NCBI GenBank assembly: GCA_963768715.1
Contig: CAVYJC010000007.1
Span: 736,161 to 800,160, forward strand
Source of the DNA: DATKEJ01 sp963768715
Lineage (GTDB): Bacteria; Bacteroidota; Rhodothermia; Rhodothermales; DATKEJ01
Direction of reading: 5' to 3'
Length of the DNA: 64,000 nt
In this document: piece after piece, positions 54,834 to 64,000 of the stretch
How positions within the stretch are numbered: the first letter of the stretch is position 1
Layout of the letters: the number at the start of each line of letters is the position of its first letter
Notes under the pieces: model-generated
Seen by the model: the letters and a program-made list of their open reading frames with translations, nothing else
What the model was told of the DNA's origin: nothing
Database searches by the model: none
Program-made: the position numbers and the translations under genes

Positions 54834-55792
54834 ATGACGCTCTACGCAGCTGTTCTCGAAACCGAGGGTTTTACTGTCGGACAAGACAACTCCCGCAGCG
54901 GACTGTTCAGGCAGGAAGACGACGGAAGTTGGACGTCCCTGGGATGGCACAACATCCGCAACTTCGGGATTGCCATCTCCGCAGACTACATTTTTCTGGC
55001 CTCCGGCAATGGCGTTCTGCGCTCCGGAGACGACGGCAAAAACTGGCGCATGACGACGGACTGGAAAATCACCGAAGTTCTCGATATTGCACTCGATCCC
55101 GACGATCCCCATAAACTCATCATCGCTACCGCCCACGGTATTGCCTGGAGCCCCGACGACGGCGATACCTGGCATACGAACAACGACGGCTTGGCCTCGA
55201 CGTTCGTCCAGAGCATCGTCTTCGAACCGGGTACGTCCGGAGTCCGGCGTCCGGAGTCCGGCGGAGGGACGAGGCCGGCCCGCTGGATCGCCGGAACTGA
55301 GAAGGGCGTTTTCGAGGCAGTGAGCCTCGACTCAAGATGGAACTCCGCAGCCCTGCGCGACGTCGCCGTCAGGCAGATCGCGATTAACGCCAACGGAGTT
55401 TGCGCCGTCGCCACCGATGGATCCGGATTATGGCTGCGCACGAACAAAGCGGGCGGGCCGTTGGCCAAAAAGAAGACTGGGAACAGGCCGCAGGACTTCC
55501 GTCCGACGCATCCTTTTATGCGGCCGCGGTTTCCGGCGATGGCCGATCCGTGGCCACGGGCGGCTTCCGGACGGGCGTCCATCTGAGCCGGGACGGCGGA
55601 GAGTCGTGGGATCACCTGACTGACGGCCTCACCAATCTGACCATCCAGGCGCTCTCTTTTCGCCCCGGAAGCGACGAACTCTGGGCCGGCACTTCCGGTG
55701 GCGGGGCGTTTCGACTCGAAGGCAAACGCTTTGTCTCTGAGGGACTCCCCGGCTCCACCATCCGAAAATTCTACTTCGACAGCAACCGATGA
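54834..55792 (+). pseudogene. BNR/VPS10-like propeller protein, copy 2, frameshifted in an A run
   Basis: Two frames give one protein of about 319 residues without a signal peptide. It starts MTLYAAVLETEGFTVGQ and shows Asp-box blades (RSGDDGKNWRMT, WSPDDGDTWHT, LSRDGGESWDH). The frame breaks at the A run 55467-55471 in LAKK; one more A would give AKKEDWEQAAGLPSDA and continue to FYFDSNR. A 28-bp heptamer array (55235-55262) lies inside the coding part, giving TSGVRRPESG. Its ending overlaps the toroid gene by four bases. Compared with copy 1 it lacks a lipoprotein signal, so it should be cytoplasmic. Confidence 0.75.
55235..55262. repeat. Four heptamers GTCCGGM within the BNR-type gene
   Basis: GTCCGGA, GTCCGGC, GTCCGGA, GTCCGGC. 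The same heptamers, inverted, form the array at 59541-59568. Confidence 0.92.
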
Positions 55793-57450
55793 TACCGATC
55801 AAACCGGCTAAGACTTTCGAGGGGCGGTGCAAACAGCTCGTCGACCACTTCTCGAGCCGCGAGGCAAGCGAGTTTCTGGGTTTCAAGGACCTCATCGAGG
55901 TGGCGGCGCGACTCTACGCCAACCGCAACGTCGACGAGGCGATGGATGACCTCCGCGAGATCCTTCGGAAACCGCGCGGCGATATGTTCTGGATGGTCCC
56001 CATCACCCTCGTTGCCTACGTCGGCCGCGGCCGATTTCCGGACGACATCGAGCGCCGAATGACCGAGCTGTGGCGGCTTTACACCCCCTACCGCGGCGAC
56101 ACCGAGAACCACTGGGCGATGTACTATTGCGTGCTGTATCTCCTCGCGCAGCTGCATCCGGATCAGGACGGCTCGTTCTGGTTCAACGGACGATCGTCCG
56201 ACGAGAATCGTAAGGAAGCCACGGAGTACCTCGATTCCTGGATCGAGCTCACGCTGTCGAAAGGCCAGGGCGAGTTCGACTCGCCGCACTATATCAACTT
56301 CTATGTCTCCCCGCTCGCGCTGCTGTATGCTTTCTGCGAGGATCCGGACATGAAGCGTAAGGCAGGCCTCATGTTGGATTTGATCCTCGCCGACTTCGCG
56401 GCGGACAGCCTGAACGGACTCTTCGTCGGCGCCTTTTCGCGGATCTATCCCGAGCCGCTCATGCACCGCTGGAAAAACGGAAGCACGACGCTGGCGTGGC
56501 TCGCGTTCGGGAACGTTCCTTTCCGGCCGGATGCGATCGGACTCGTTGTACCAACCATCGGATACCGTCCCCACGGCGTCGCGTTCATCCTCGCCATAAG
56601 TGGATGGAAACCGACGCCGCAGCTCATCCAGACCGCGACGGACCGCTCCCGTCCGTACCTCCATCGCGAACTGAAGCGGACGCGCTTTCGCATTCGCTAC
56701 AGCGAGGAACGCTCGATTCCGGTCTACAAGACCACCTACATGACGAAGGATTTCGCGCTCGGGTCAATCCAGGGCGGGCTCATCCAGCCCATCCAGCAGC
56801 ACAGCTGGGAGCTGTTCTGGGCGGAGGACGACGTCTACACGGGTCACAACCTCCTGTTCACGATCCACCCCTTCGCCGGCGAGCTGGAGCTCGGGATGTA
56901 TTTCCCGGAGGAGCCGAAGCTCTTGACCGAGGCGGTCATCCGGGGCGAGAAACCGACGTACGATCTCCCCGGAAAATGGACCGGTGCGTCGCCGTACGAG
57001 CAGATCTTCCAGCACTTCAACACGCTCATAGCGCTTTACGACATTCCGTCCGGGACGCATTACTCGCACATTTCCGGATATTTCTCCAGGAGGCTCCGCC
57101 AAGTGGAAGAAGATCCTTCCGGCTGGATCTTCGCCCGGGCGGGCCGGGCGTTCGTGGCCTACTATCCGCTCGCGCCCTTCGAATGGCGCGAAGAGGGAGA
57201 CGGCGACCGGAGGCTTCACAGTGACGTGCTCAAGAATGGCGCCGTCGTCCATGTTGCCCAGGAGGCGGACTATGCCACCTACACCGATTTCCGATCGGCA
57301 GTGAGGAGGCGAGATCTCGAGGTTTCATTGGAGCCGGTCCCCTCGGTCAAATGGACGACACCCACCGGCGACGTCATCGAATGCGCGTACGGGGATGCGC
57401 CGTCCGTCAACGGAGAGGAAGTGGATTTCTCGCGAGTGGCCGCTTTTTGA
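55789..57450 (+). CDS. Cytoplasmic (alpha/alpha)-toroid-like protein of unknown activity, copy 2
   Basis: A 553-residue protein with no signal peptide (starts MIPIKPAKTFEGRCKQL). It is paralogous to the 39527-41356 product across its length: YRGDTENHWAMYY, SFWFNGRSSDEN, GQGEFDSPHYINFY, VYKTTYMTKDFALGS, QGGLIQPIQQHSW, SPYEQIFQHFNTLIALYDI and GWIFARAGRAFVAYYPL. The N-terminal half is helical and the C-terminal half beta-rich. The conserved polar residues in the GDTENHW, GEFDSP and KTTYMTKD motifs are candidates for an active site. It follows the BNR-type gene with a four-base ATGA overlap, the same arrangement as copy 1, so the pair is translationally coupled. No function is known to me. Confidence 0.72.
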   Translation: MIPIKPAKTFEGRCKQLVDHFSSREASEFLGFKDLIEVAARLYANRNVDEAMDDLREILRKPRGDMFWMVPITLVAYVGRGRFPDDIERRMTELWRLYTPYRGDTENHWAMYYCVLYLLAQLHPDQDGSFWFNGRSSDENRKEATEYLDSWIELTLSKGQGEFDSPHYINFYVSPLALLYAFCEDPDMKRKAGLMLDLILADFAADSLNGLFVGAFSRIYPEPLMHRWKNGSTTLAWLAFGNVPFRPDAIGLVVPTIGYRPHGVAFILAISGWKPTPQLIQTATDRSRPYLHRELKRTRFRIRYSEERSIPVYKTTYMTKDFALGSIQGGLIQPIQQHSWELFWAEDDVYTGHNLLFTIHPFAGELELGMYFPEEPKLLTEAVIRGEKPTYDLPGKWTGASPYEQIFQHFNTLIALYDIPSGTHYSHISGYFSRRLRQVEEDPSGWIFARAGRAFVAYYPLAPFEWREEGDGDRRLHSDVLKNGAVVHVAQEADYATYTDFRSAVRRRDLEVSLEPVPSVKWTTPTGDVIECAYGDAPSVNGEEVDFSRVAAF

Positions 57451-57670
57451 AGGGCCGTTTGTGAGGGGCGAGGCGGGGACGGGAGAAGTCGAGATCGGGC
57501 GTGCTGGGGACGCCGAGGTCTGGAGTTTGCTGGATAACACCAAAAACCCTTGGCCTGGGCGGAGTCGAGGGCTTCAGACTCCAAAGTGGGAGCCGGCAAT
57601 GACACACGCGCCGTCTTAGTATGTTATTGACCTTGTGAATGTCGTTGGATGGCAAAAAGAGATGCAAGAG

Positions 57671-59176
57671 ATGAACCCAACGATAAGAAGGTTGGGCCGG
57701 TTACTATCGTCGCTTGGCCTCGTCCTTGCTGTGGGATGCACGCGCGCATACGGGCAAATCGACTATCAGACGACGAGCGAGGCGCCGATTCTCTCAATGC
57801 AACCTACTCAATCGCAGTTTGAGCTGTTTGACCCTGTACTGGTCGTTCTGACCATGTCGAATCCGACCCCACTGAAGCAAGCTTACGGCAACCCGGGCCT
57901 CCTAAACACGAATCTGGCGTGGACGCTTACAGAACCTTCTGGTCAGGATGCTCGACAGCACTTGATCTACTACACTCTTCGTACCCCCCACTTTCCCCGC
58001 ACCTTCGCTCCGTTCGAAATCAGTGCCGGGACGGTCAGCGTCAGCATCAACTGGCCTACGTGGCGCGAGATGGGCCAGTATGAAATCCGCGTAGTTTACA
58101 ACGACGGGCGATATACCTCGTCGGCCAATGCGTCCTTCACTGTTGTTCCAATCCCCGGCGCCGATTCGTCTTTGGTTGAACAACTCTCCTTTGCTGCCAC
58201 AAATGTGTTCGACAAGAATGCAGCGTTGAGAGATACCGTAGGGGCTGCGATCTCGAACGTGCTTTCCGAACCCGCGGTATCCCAAGGAATGAAGGACTTT
58301 GCAGGATACCTGAATGTGCTTTACGACAGACTCGTTTTCGATGATGACTGCATTAGTGAGTCTTCAGCGTGGCGCTGCACCTCCACGCGACGGGACTCGA
58401 TAGTAACCGAATTCGCTTCGTTTGCAGATGCTCATGAGGGAACACACTGGGGGGATTTGACTGCGGGCAAGGGGTATCTTCTTCGGTACAAGGGAGAGCG
58501 GGTTCGCACGGACACGCTCGCCCCCGTGTTTGCTCGCGTATTCCTCGAAGGCACGTTCTCTGGAGGTCAGCTTCGCGAAACTTTGTGGCATGCCGGTGAT
58601 GTTCCTGTCCCGCAGCCCTATGACTCTGCTCCGTGGTCGTTTCCGGAAGTTCGCAGGCTAATGGCGACGCGTGACTGCGTCGATTGGGTGCTGATCTCAC
58701 TTCTGTCGCCTGCAGGTGAACTCTTGACTAGGGAGGTGGGACTCGTCGACTCACTGGGTTACGTGCATGCTGATGTATACAAGCTTTCATACAGTGGATC
58801 CTTGGTTCGACTGATCATCGATCACCGGAACCACGTGGCTGTGGCGAGTGATACGTTGTTGCGAATGGATCGGCCCTGGATTCACGACTTCACCACCGGC
58901 CACGCCTTCGGCTCGAACTCGGAGAAGCGAGTCATCACGGGCGATGACACGACCTATGTGATGTGGGCAGGCGACGCGAATGCGGACGGCGCAGTCGACG
59001 AAACCGATTTGGATGTCTGGCGCGCGACCCGTGACACGACGGGATACGTCGCCGCCGACTTCAACCTCGACGGCGCCGTCACAACAGCCGATTCAACGAT
59101 CTGGGCGGAGAATGCCATGCGAGGAGCGAGGACTGGGGTGCCGGAGAGGATTTGGGAGGTATTGTTCGACAGATAG
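57671..59176 (+). CDS. Secreted hypothetical protein with dockerin-like C-terminal EF-hand pair
   Basis: About 501 residues from ATG 57671 (MNPTIRRLG...), whose signal ends in a lipobox-like AVGC or an ARAYGQ cleavage site. I do not recognise the N-terminal 400 residues; they look beta-rich (YEIRVVYNDGRYTSSANASFTVV) with no catalytic motif evident. The C-terminus has two calcium-loop repeats, DANADGAVDETDLDVW and DFNLDGAVTTADSTIW, as in dockerin-type domains, preceded by HRNHVAVASDTLL as in secreted Bacteroidota-like proteins. Earlier in-frame ATG 57662 and GTG 57635 are alternatives. The 220-bp upstream spacer holds nothing definite. Confidence 0.7.
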   Translation: MNPTIRRLGRLLSSLGLVLAVGCTRAYGQIDYQTTSEAPILSMQPTQSQFELFDPVLVVLTMSNPTPLKQAYGNPGLLNTNLAWTLTEPSGQDARQHLIYYTLRTPHFPRTFAPFEISAGTVSVSINWPTWREMGQYEIRVVYNDGRYTSSANASFTVVPIPGADSSLVEQLSFAATNVFDKNAALRDTVGAAISNVLSEPAVSQGMKDFAGYLNVLYDRLVFDDDCISESSAWRCTSTRRDSIVTEFASFADAHEGTHWGDLTAGKGYLLRYKGERVRTDTLAPVFARVFLEGTFSGGQLRETLWHAGDVPVPQPYDSAPWSFPEVRRLMATRDCVDWVLISLLSPAGELLTREVGLVDSLGYVHADVYKLSYSGSLVRLIIDHRNHVAVASDTLLRMDRPWIHDFTTGHAFGSNSEKRVITGDDTTYVMWAGDANADGAVDETDLDVWRATRDTTGYVAADFNLDGAVTTADSTIWAENAMRGARTGVPERIWEVLFDR

Positions 59177-59266
59177 GAGGCACGTCCTAACATCAGATTC
59201 AGATGACTCAGCCACGCTACGCCGAACAGGCTCCTCGTTGATCATTTCGCACTCACTATGCCTATG

Positions 59267-59331
59267 ACAACCTCCCCCGGCTGCCTCCGAATAAATTCGG
59301 AGTTAGCCTGCCCCCTTGGGAGGGGGACCGC
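59267..59331. repeat. Two-hairpin dispersed repeat, copy 2
   Basis: CCTCCCCCGGCTGC, hairpin CTCCGAA / TTCGGAG, GTTAGCCTGC, then hairpin CCCCCTT / GAGGGGG, ending GACCG. It matches the element at 54728-54790 in layout and most conserved words. The rest of 59177-59540 has CATCCCGAACGCG and GGATCCCGAC-type words (59417-59490) but no gene. Confidence 0.75.
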
Positions 59332-59540
59332 CGGGTGATGCCGCCTCGTGCGTCGTGGCGCGGGCGACTGTGCAGCCACACCCGACGTGCCCGCGCGCTG
59401 TAATTGAAGCGGCGCCTGTCATCCCGAACGCGCCAAGCGTTGGCGACGGCGCGGAGGGACCTCTCTGGATCCCGACCTACGCGGGAATGTACGCCGAACA
59501 AGTCCGCTCTGGCCTGGCCCTACATTGAGCTTCCGTCACT

Positions 59541-59568
59541 CGCCGGACGCCGGACCCAGGACTCCGGA
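59541..59568. repeat. Four heptamers of the CGCCGGA type
   Basis: CGCCGGA, CGCCGGA, CCCAGGA, CTCCGGA, ending five bases after the thiC stop codon (minus strand). Read on the minus strand the units are TCCGGAG, TCCTGGG, TCCGGCG, TCCGGCG, the same family as 55235-55262. Confidence 0.85.
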
Positions 59569-59572
59569 CGGA

Positions 59573-61456
<1,884 letters not shown>

Positions 61457-61745
61457 GCCCTTCTCAGTGACTACGTGACAATTACAACGTGTGCGTGGCG
61501 CAGACGCGTCGCGGTGTCGCACCTTCTCAAAACCTTCTCACGGCAATTATGATCCGATCGTTTCGTTGCTTCGAGGGACCCATGGTTTTAGCCCCTTTGT
61601 CAAGCAACGGAAAACCTTCAGATTCAGCCGAGCAAGCCGTTAACGATGCCAGGAGAGCGCTCCGCATTGGCATCAACTCAAGCTGCCTGGTTCACCCCTT
61701 CCCGCGCCGCGAGGCAGTGTCGGCTTGAATGAATTGTCAGGTCGC
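61457..61745 (-). promoter_or_regulatory. Leader region of thiC with hairpins, no TPP riboswitch seen
   Basis: Minus-strand hairpins are visible: GATGCCA / TGGCATC enclosing GGAG-CTCC (about 61647-61676) and CGTTGCTT / AAGCAACG around a 32-base loop (about 61562-61609). The conserved CTGAGA and CTGATCTGG words of a TPP riboswitch are absent on the minus strand. The role of the hairpins is unknown. Confidence 0.3.
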
Positions 61746-62124
61746 CTAACGTGGCATGTACGCATCCAAGTACGCAACGGCCAGTGCTATGAACATGCAC
61801 GCCGAGCCGCCAACGACCCGGGCTATTGTCTGCCGCCAACCGATGCTACGCCAAGAAACTATCAAGCCGGTGAGCGTAAATCCTGCAGCGTATATAGAGC
61901 ACGACGAAATAGAACCTGGGCGGCTGAGTAGCCAAAGTGGCGACTGCTGCAATGGAGCCGAGAGCGGTAACGGCGAGTATGGTCTTGGCCGAGCGAGAAT
62001 CACGCGAAAAGAGTTTTGGGACAATGGCAAGATTGGCGAGAACAGTGGCTACGAGTATGATGATGAGGCCAAAGACGAGATCGCCCATTGGCGCTACTGA
62101 ACTGATTTCTCGCAAGTCTAACAT
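61746..62124 (-). pseudogene. Small four-helix membrane protein, frameshifted at a TA repeat
   Basis: Two frames appear to encode one protein of about 115 residues. The first holds MGDLVFGLIIILVATVLANLAIVP and TILAVTALGSIAAVATLATQP. The second holds YAAGFTLTGLIVSW and GGSACMFIALAVAYLDAYM. The join VVLYI-YAAGF would need two more bases in the TATATA run near 61891, suggesting loss of one TA unit. No family is recognised. Start candidates are ATG 62124 and ATG 62088. It lies between kup and thiC on the same strand. Confidence 0.5.
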
Positions 62125-62159
62125 CTGTCTGCGGCCAAAATACTCTTAAAACAGATAGC

Positions 62160-64000
62160 CTAAATCTCCACCTGTGCGCCGAATTCGACCACGCGGTTGG
62201 GTGGAATGTGGAAATAAGCGGTGGCGGAGCGGGCGTTCCGAGACATCATGGCGAAGAGCCGTTCGCGCCAGATCGCCATCCCCTTCAGGTCCGTAGCCAG
62301 GATACGCTCGCGGCCCAAAAAGTAGCTCGTCTCCATCGGCTCAAATCTGAGGCCATCGGTTTTCACCCTGGAAAGAACCTCCGGGATGTTCGGGTCTTCG
62401 GCAAAGCCGTAGCGCATCGTAAGGCGGTAGAAACCATTATCCAGCGCCTCCACTTCTACTCGCTCCGACGGCGGGATCCGGGGTATATCCTCGGTCTCAA
62501 CTCGCAGTATGACGACTTGTTTGTGGAGGACCTTGTTGTGTTTCAGGTTGTTCATCAGCGCAGGGGGTGTTCCATGCGGGTTGCCGTACATGAAGACGGC
62601 GGTGCCGGGCACGCGCGAGATCTTCTTCCTATTGACGTCCCCAATGAAATCCTCCAGCGGAAGGCGTTGTTCGTTGAGCCGCTTGCTAAGGATCACTCGC
62701 CCCTTCTTCCACGTTGTCATCAAGCCGAAGACGATGCCCGCGATGACCAGTGGAAACCAACCGCCATCGGGAATCTTCGGTAGGTTCGCGCCCCAGAAGC
62801 TGAGGTCCGCCACCAGGAACACCGCCGCGAGGCCGGCAGCGGCAGCCATCTTCCACTTCCACACCGCGCGCGCCACGACGGCAAACAGGATGGTCGTAAA
62901 CACCATGTCCGTCGTCACGCCGACGCCGTAAGCCGCCGCCAGGTTGCTGGACGATCGAAAGCCCAGCACCAGCCCGATGCAGGCAACCATCAGCGTCCAG
63001 TTGATCACGGGAATGTAGATTTGCCCGATCTCCTTCGTCGAGGTCTGGAGGATGCCCATGCGCGGCATGTAGCCGAGTCGTACGGCCTGCCGTGTGAGGG
63101 AAAACGCACCGGAGATCACCGCCTGCGAGGCGATCACGGTAGCCGCCGTGGCGAGGACGACGATAGGATACAGCGCCCATCCGGGAGCCATAAGGAAGAA
63201 GGGATTTTCCACCGCGTCGGGATTGCTCAGAATGAGCGCACCCTGTCCGAAATAGTTCAGCAGCAGCGCGGGCAGCACAACCGCGAACCAGGTCAGTCGG
63301 ATCGGCCGCACGCCGAAATGCCCCATGTCCGCGTACAGCGCCTCACCCCCGGTGACGACGAGGAAGACCGACCCCAGCACCAGAAAGCCCCTCCCACCAT
63401 TGCGGACGAAAAAGTCGACTCCGCGGATCGGATTCAGCGCAGCAAGCACATAGGGTTCCCGGAAGATGGAGACGATGCCGAGAAACGCAAGTACGGAGAA
63501 CCAGAGGAGCGTCACCGGGCCGAACACCTTGCCGATGCCTGACGTGCCGCGCCGTTGGATAGCGAAGAGGGCAAAGAGAATGCCGATAGTGATCGGAATG
63601 ACGTAGGGCCGAAAGAAGGGCGTTGCGACCTCCAGCCCTTCCACCGCGCTGAGCACCGAAATGGCGGGGGTGATCATGCTGTCTCCGTAAAGCAGGGCGG
63701 CGCCGAACAGGCCGAGCAGGACCAGGAGGTTCCGCCGCCGGCTTGTGCTCCGGCGCGGGGCCACGAGCGCCGTCAGCGCCATGATGCCCCCTTCCCCCTG
63801 GTTGTCAGCCCGCATCACGAAGACGAGGTACTTGACGGAAATAACGATAACAAGCGACCAGAAGATCAGCGACAACACGCCTAAGACGTTGTCCGCCGAT
63901 GCATCGATGCCGTACGAGGCACGAAAACTCTCGCGGAAAGCATAGAGGGGACTGGTGCCGATGTCCCCGTAGACGACGCCGAGCGCTGCCAGCGAAAGCG
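62160..64000 (-). CDS. kup: Kup-type potassium transporter (5' end outside the window)
   Basis: A low-affinity K+/H+ symporter. The frame continues past the first internal ATG at 63878 to the window edge, where LSLAALGVVYGDIGTSPLYAFRESF, the typical Kup TM1 signature, is encoded; so about 613 residues are visible and only a few N-terminal residues are missing. Later blocks are RADNQGEGGIMALTAL, YGDSMITPAISVLSAVEGL, YADMGHFGVRPIRLTWF and GQGALIL. The C-terminal part after about residue 440 is the hydrophilic cytosolic domain. Confidence 0.95.
   Translation of the reverse strand, partial: LSLAALGVVYGDIGTSPLYAFRESFRASYGIDASADNVLGVLSLIFWSLVIVISVKYLVFVMRADNQGEGGIMALTALVAPRRSTSRRRNLLVLLGLFGAALLYGDSMITPAISVLSAVEGLEVATPFFRPYVIPITIGILFALFAIQRRGTSGIGKVFGPVTLLWFSVLAFLGIVSIFREPYVLAALNPIRGVDFFVRNGGRGFLVLGSVFLVVTGGEALYADMGHFGVRPIRLTWFAVVLPALLLNYFGQGALILSNPDAVENPFFLMAPGWALYPIVVLATAATVIASQAVISGAFSLTRQAVRLGYMPRMGILQTSTKEIGQIYIPVINWTLMVACIGLVLGFRSSSNLAAAYGVGVTTDMVFTTILFAVVARAVWKWKMAAAAGLAAVFLVADLSFWGANLPKIPDGGWFPLVIAGIVFGLMTTWKKGRVILSKRLNEQRLPLEDFIGDVNRKKISRVPGTAVFMYGNPHGTPPALMNNLKHNKVLHKQVVILRVETEDIPRIPPSERVEVEALDNGFYRLTMRYGFAEDPNIPEVLSRVKTDGLRFEPMETSYFLGRERILATDLKGMAIWRERLFAMMSRNARSATAYFHIPPNRVVEFGAQVEI

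Overview
The window looks like a chromosomal segment of a moderately GC-rich bacterium of the Rhodothermota/Bacteroidota side of the tree, probably a marine Rhodothermales-like organism. Supporting signs are a C-terminal-type TonB with a proline-rich linker, a serine palmitoyltransferase gene, a bacterial geranylgeranylglyceryl phosphate synthase-family protein, an E1 alpha-beta fusion, a NagB fused to an LmbE/PIG-L domain, DUF4097 and DUF5683 proteins and a dockerin-like tail. This assignment rests on protein character only.

Layout. 0-4.2 kb: the tail of an RmlD-like reductase, serS, a TPR lipoprotein with a good terminator, and a PLP trans-sulfuration enzyme. 4.2-10 kb (minus strand): a fused 2-oxoacid dehydrogenase E1, a sensor kinase/response regulator pair and alr. 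10-13.3 kb: a rhomboid protease and a sphingolipid pair (serine palmitoyltransferase plus a GNAT-like acyltransferase). 13.4-16 kb: DUF5683, parB and parA. 16-21.1 kb: a UvrD/Rep helicase, a GNAT protein and two FtsX/MacB-type permeases, the first frameshifted. 21.2-26.8 kb: rpiA and an FAD enzyme / SAF dehydrogenase / asparagine synthetase operon. 26.9-36.6 kb: tonB, nnr, a zinc-ribbon protein, a broken peptidase-propeller-barrel gene, tRNA-Ser(CGA), the GGGPS-family gene and alaS.

36.9-59.2 kb is the accessory region: a DUF4097 protein, a core-MetE-like protein, two copies of an uncharacterised gene pair (BNR-type propeller plus a large (alpha/alpha)-toroid-like protein), nagB-lmbE, a sodium:solute symporter, a RAYT/REP region with tandem arrays, a four-gene operon (Ldh-type dehydrogenase, class III aminotransferase, PhyH dioxygenase, NHL propeller), a xylulokinase and a secreted dockerin-like protein. 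Together it reads as carbohydrate or small-molecule catabolism with one exported and one apparently cytoplasmic version of the same unknown pair. The window closes with thiC, a small frameshifted membrane protein and a Kup potassium transporter that runs off the end.

Three things stand out beyond the genes: the duplicated propeller/toroid pair; at least eight loci of tandem repeats that all have a 7-bp period but different heptamer sequences; and at least six frame breaks, several in short homopolymer or dinucleotide runs, which may be consensus errors or real decay.
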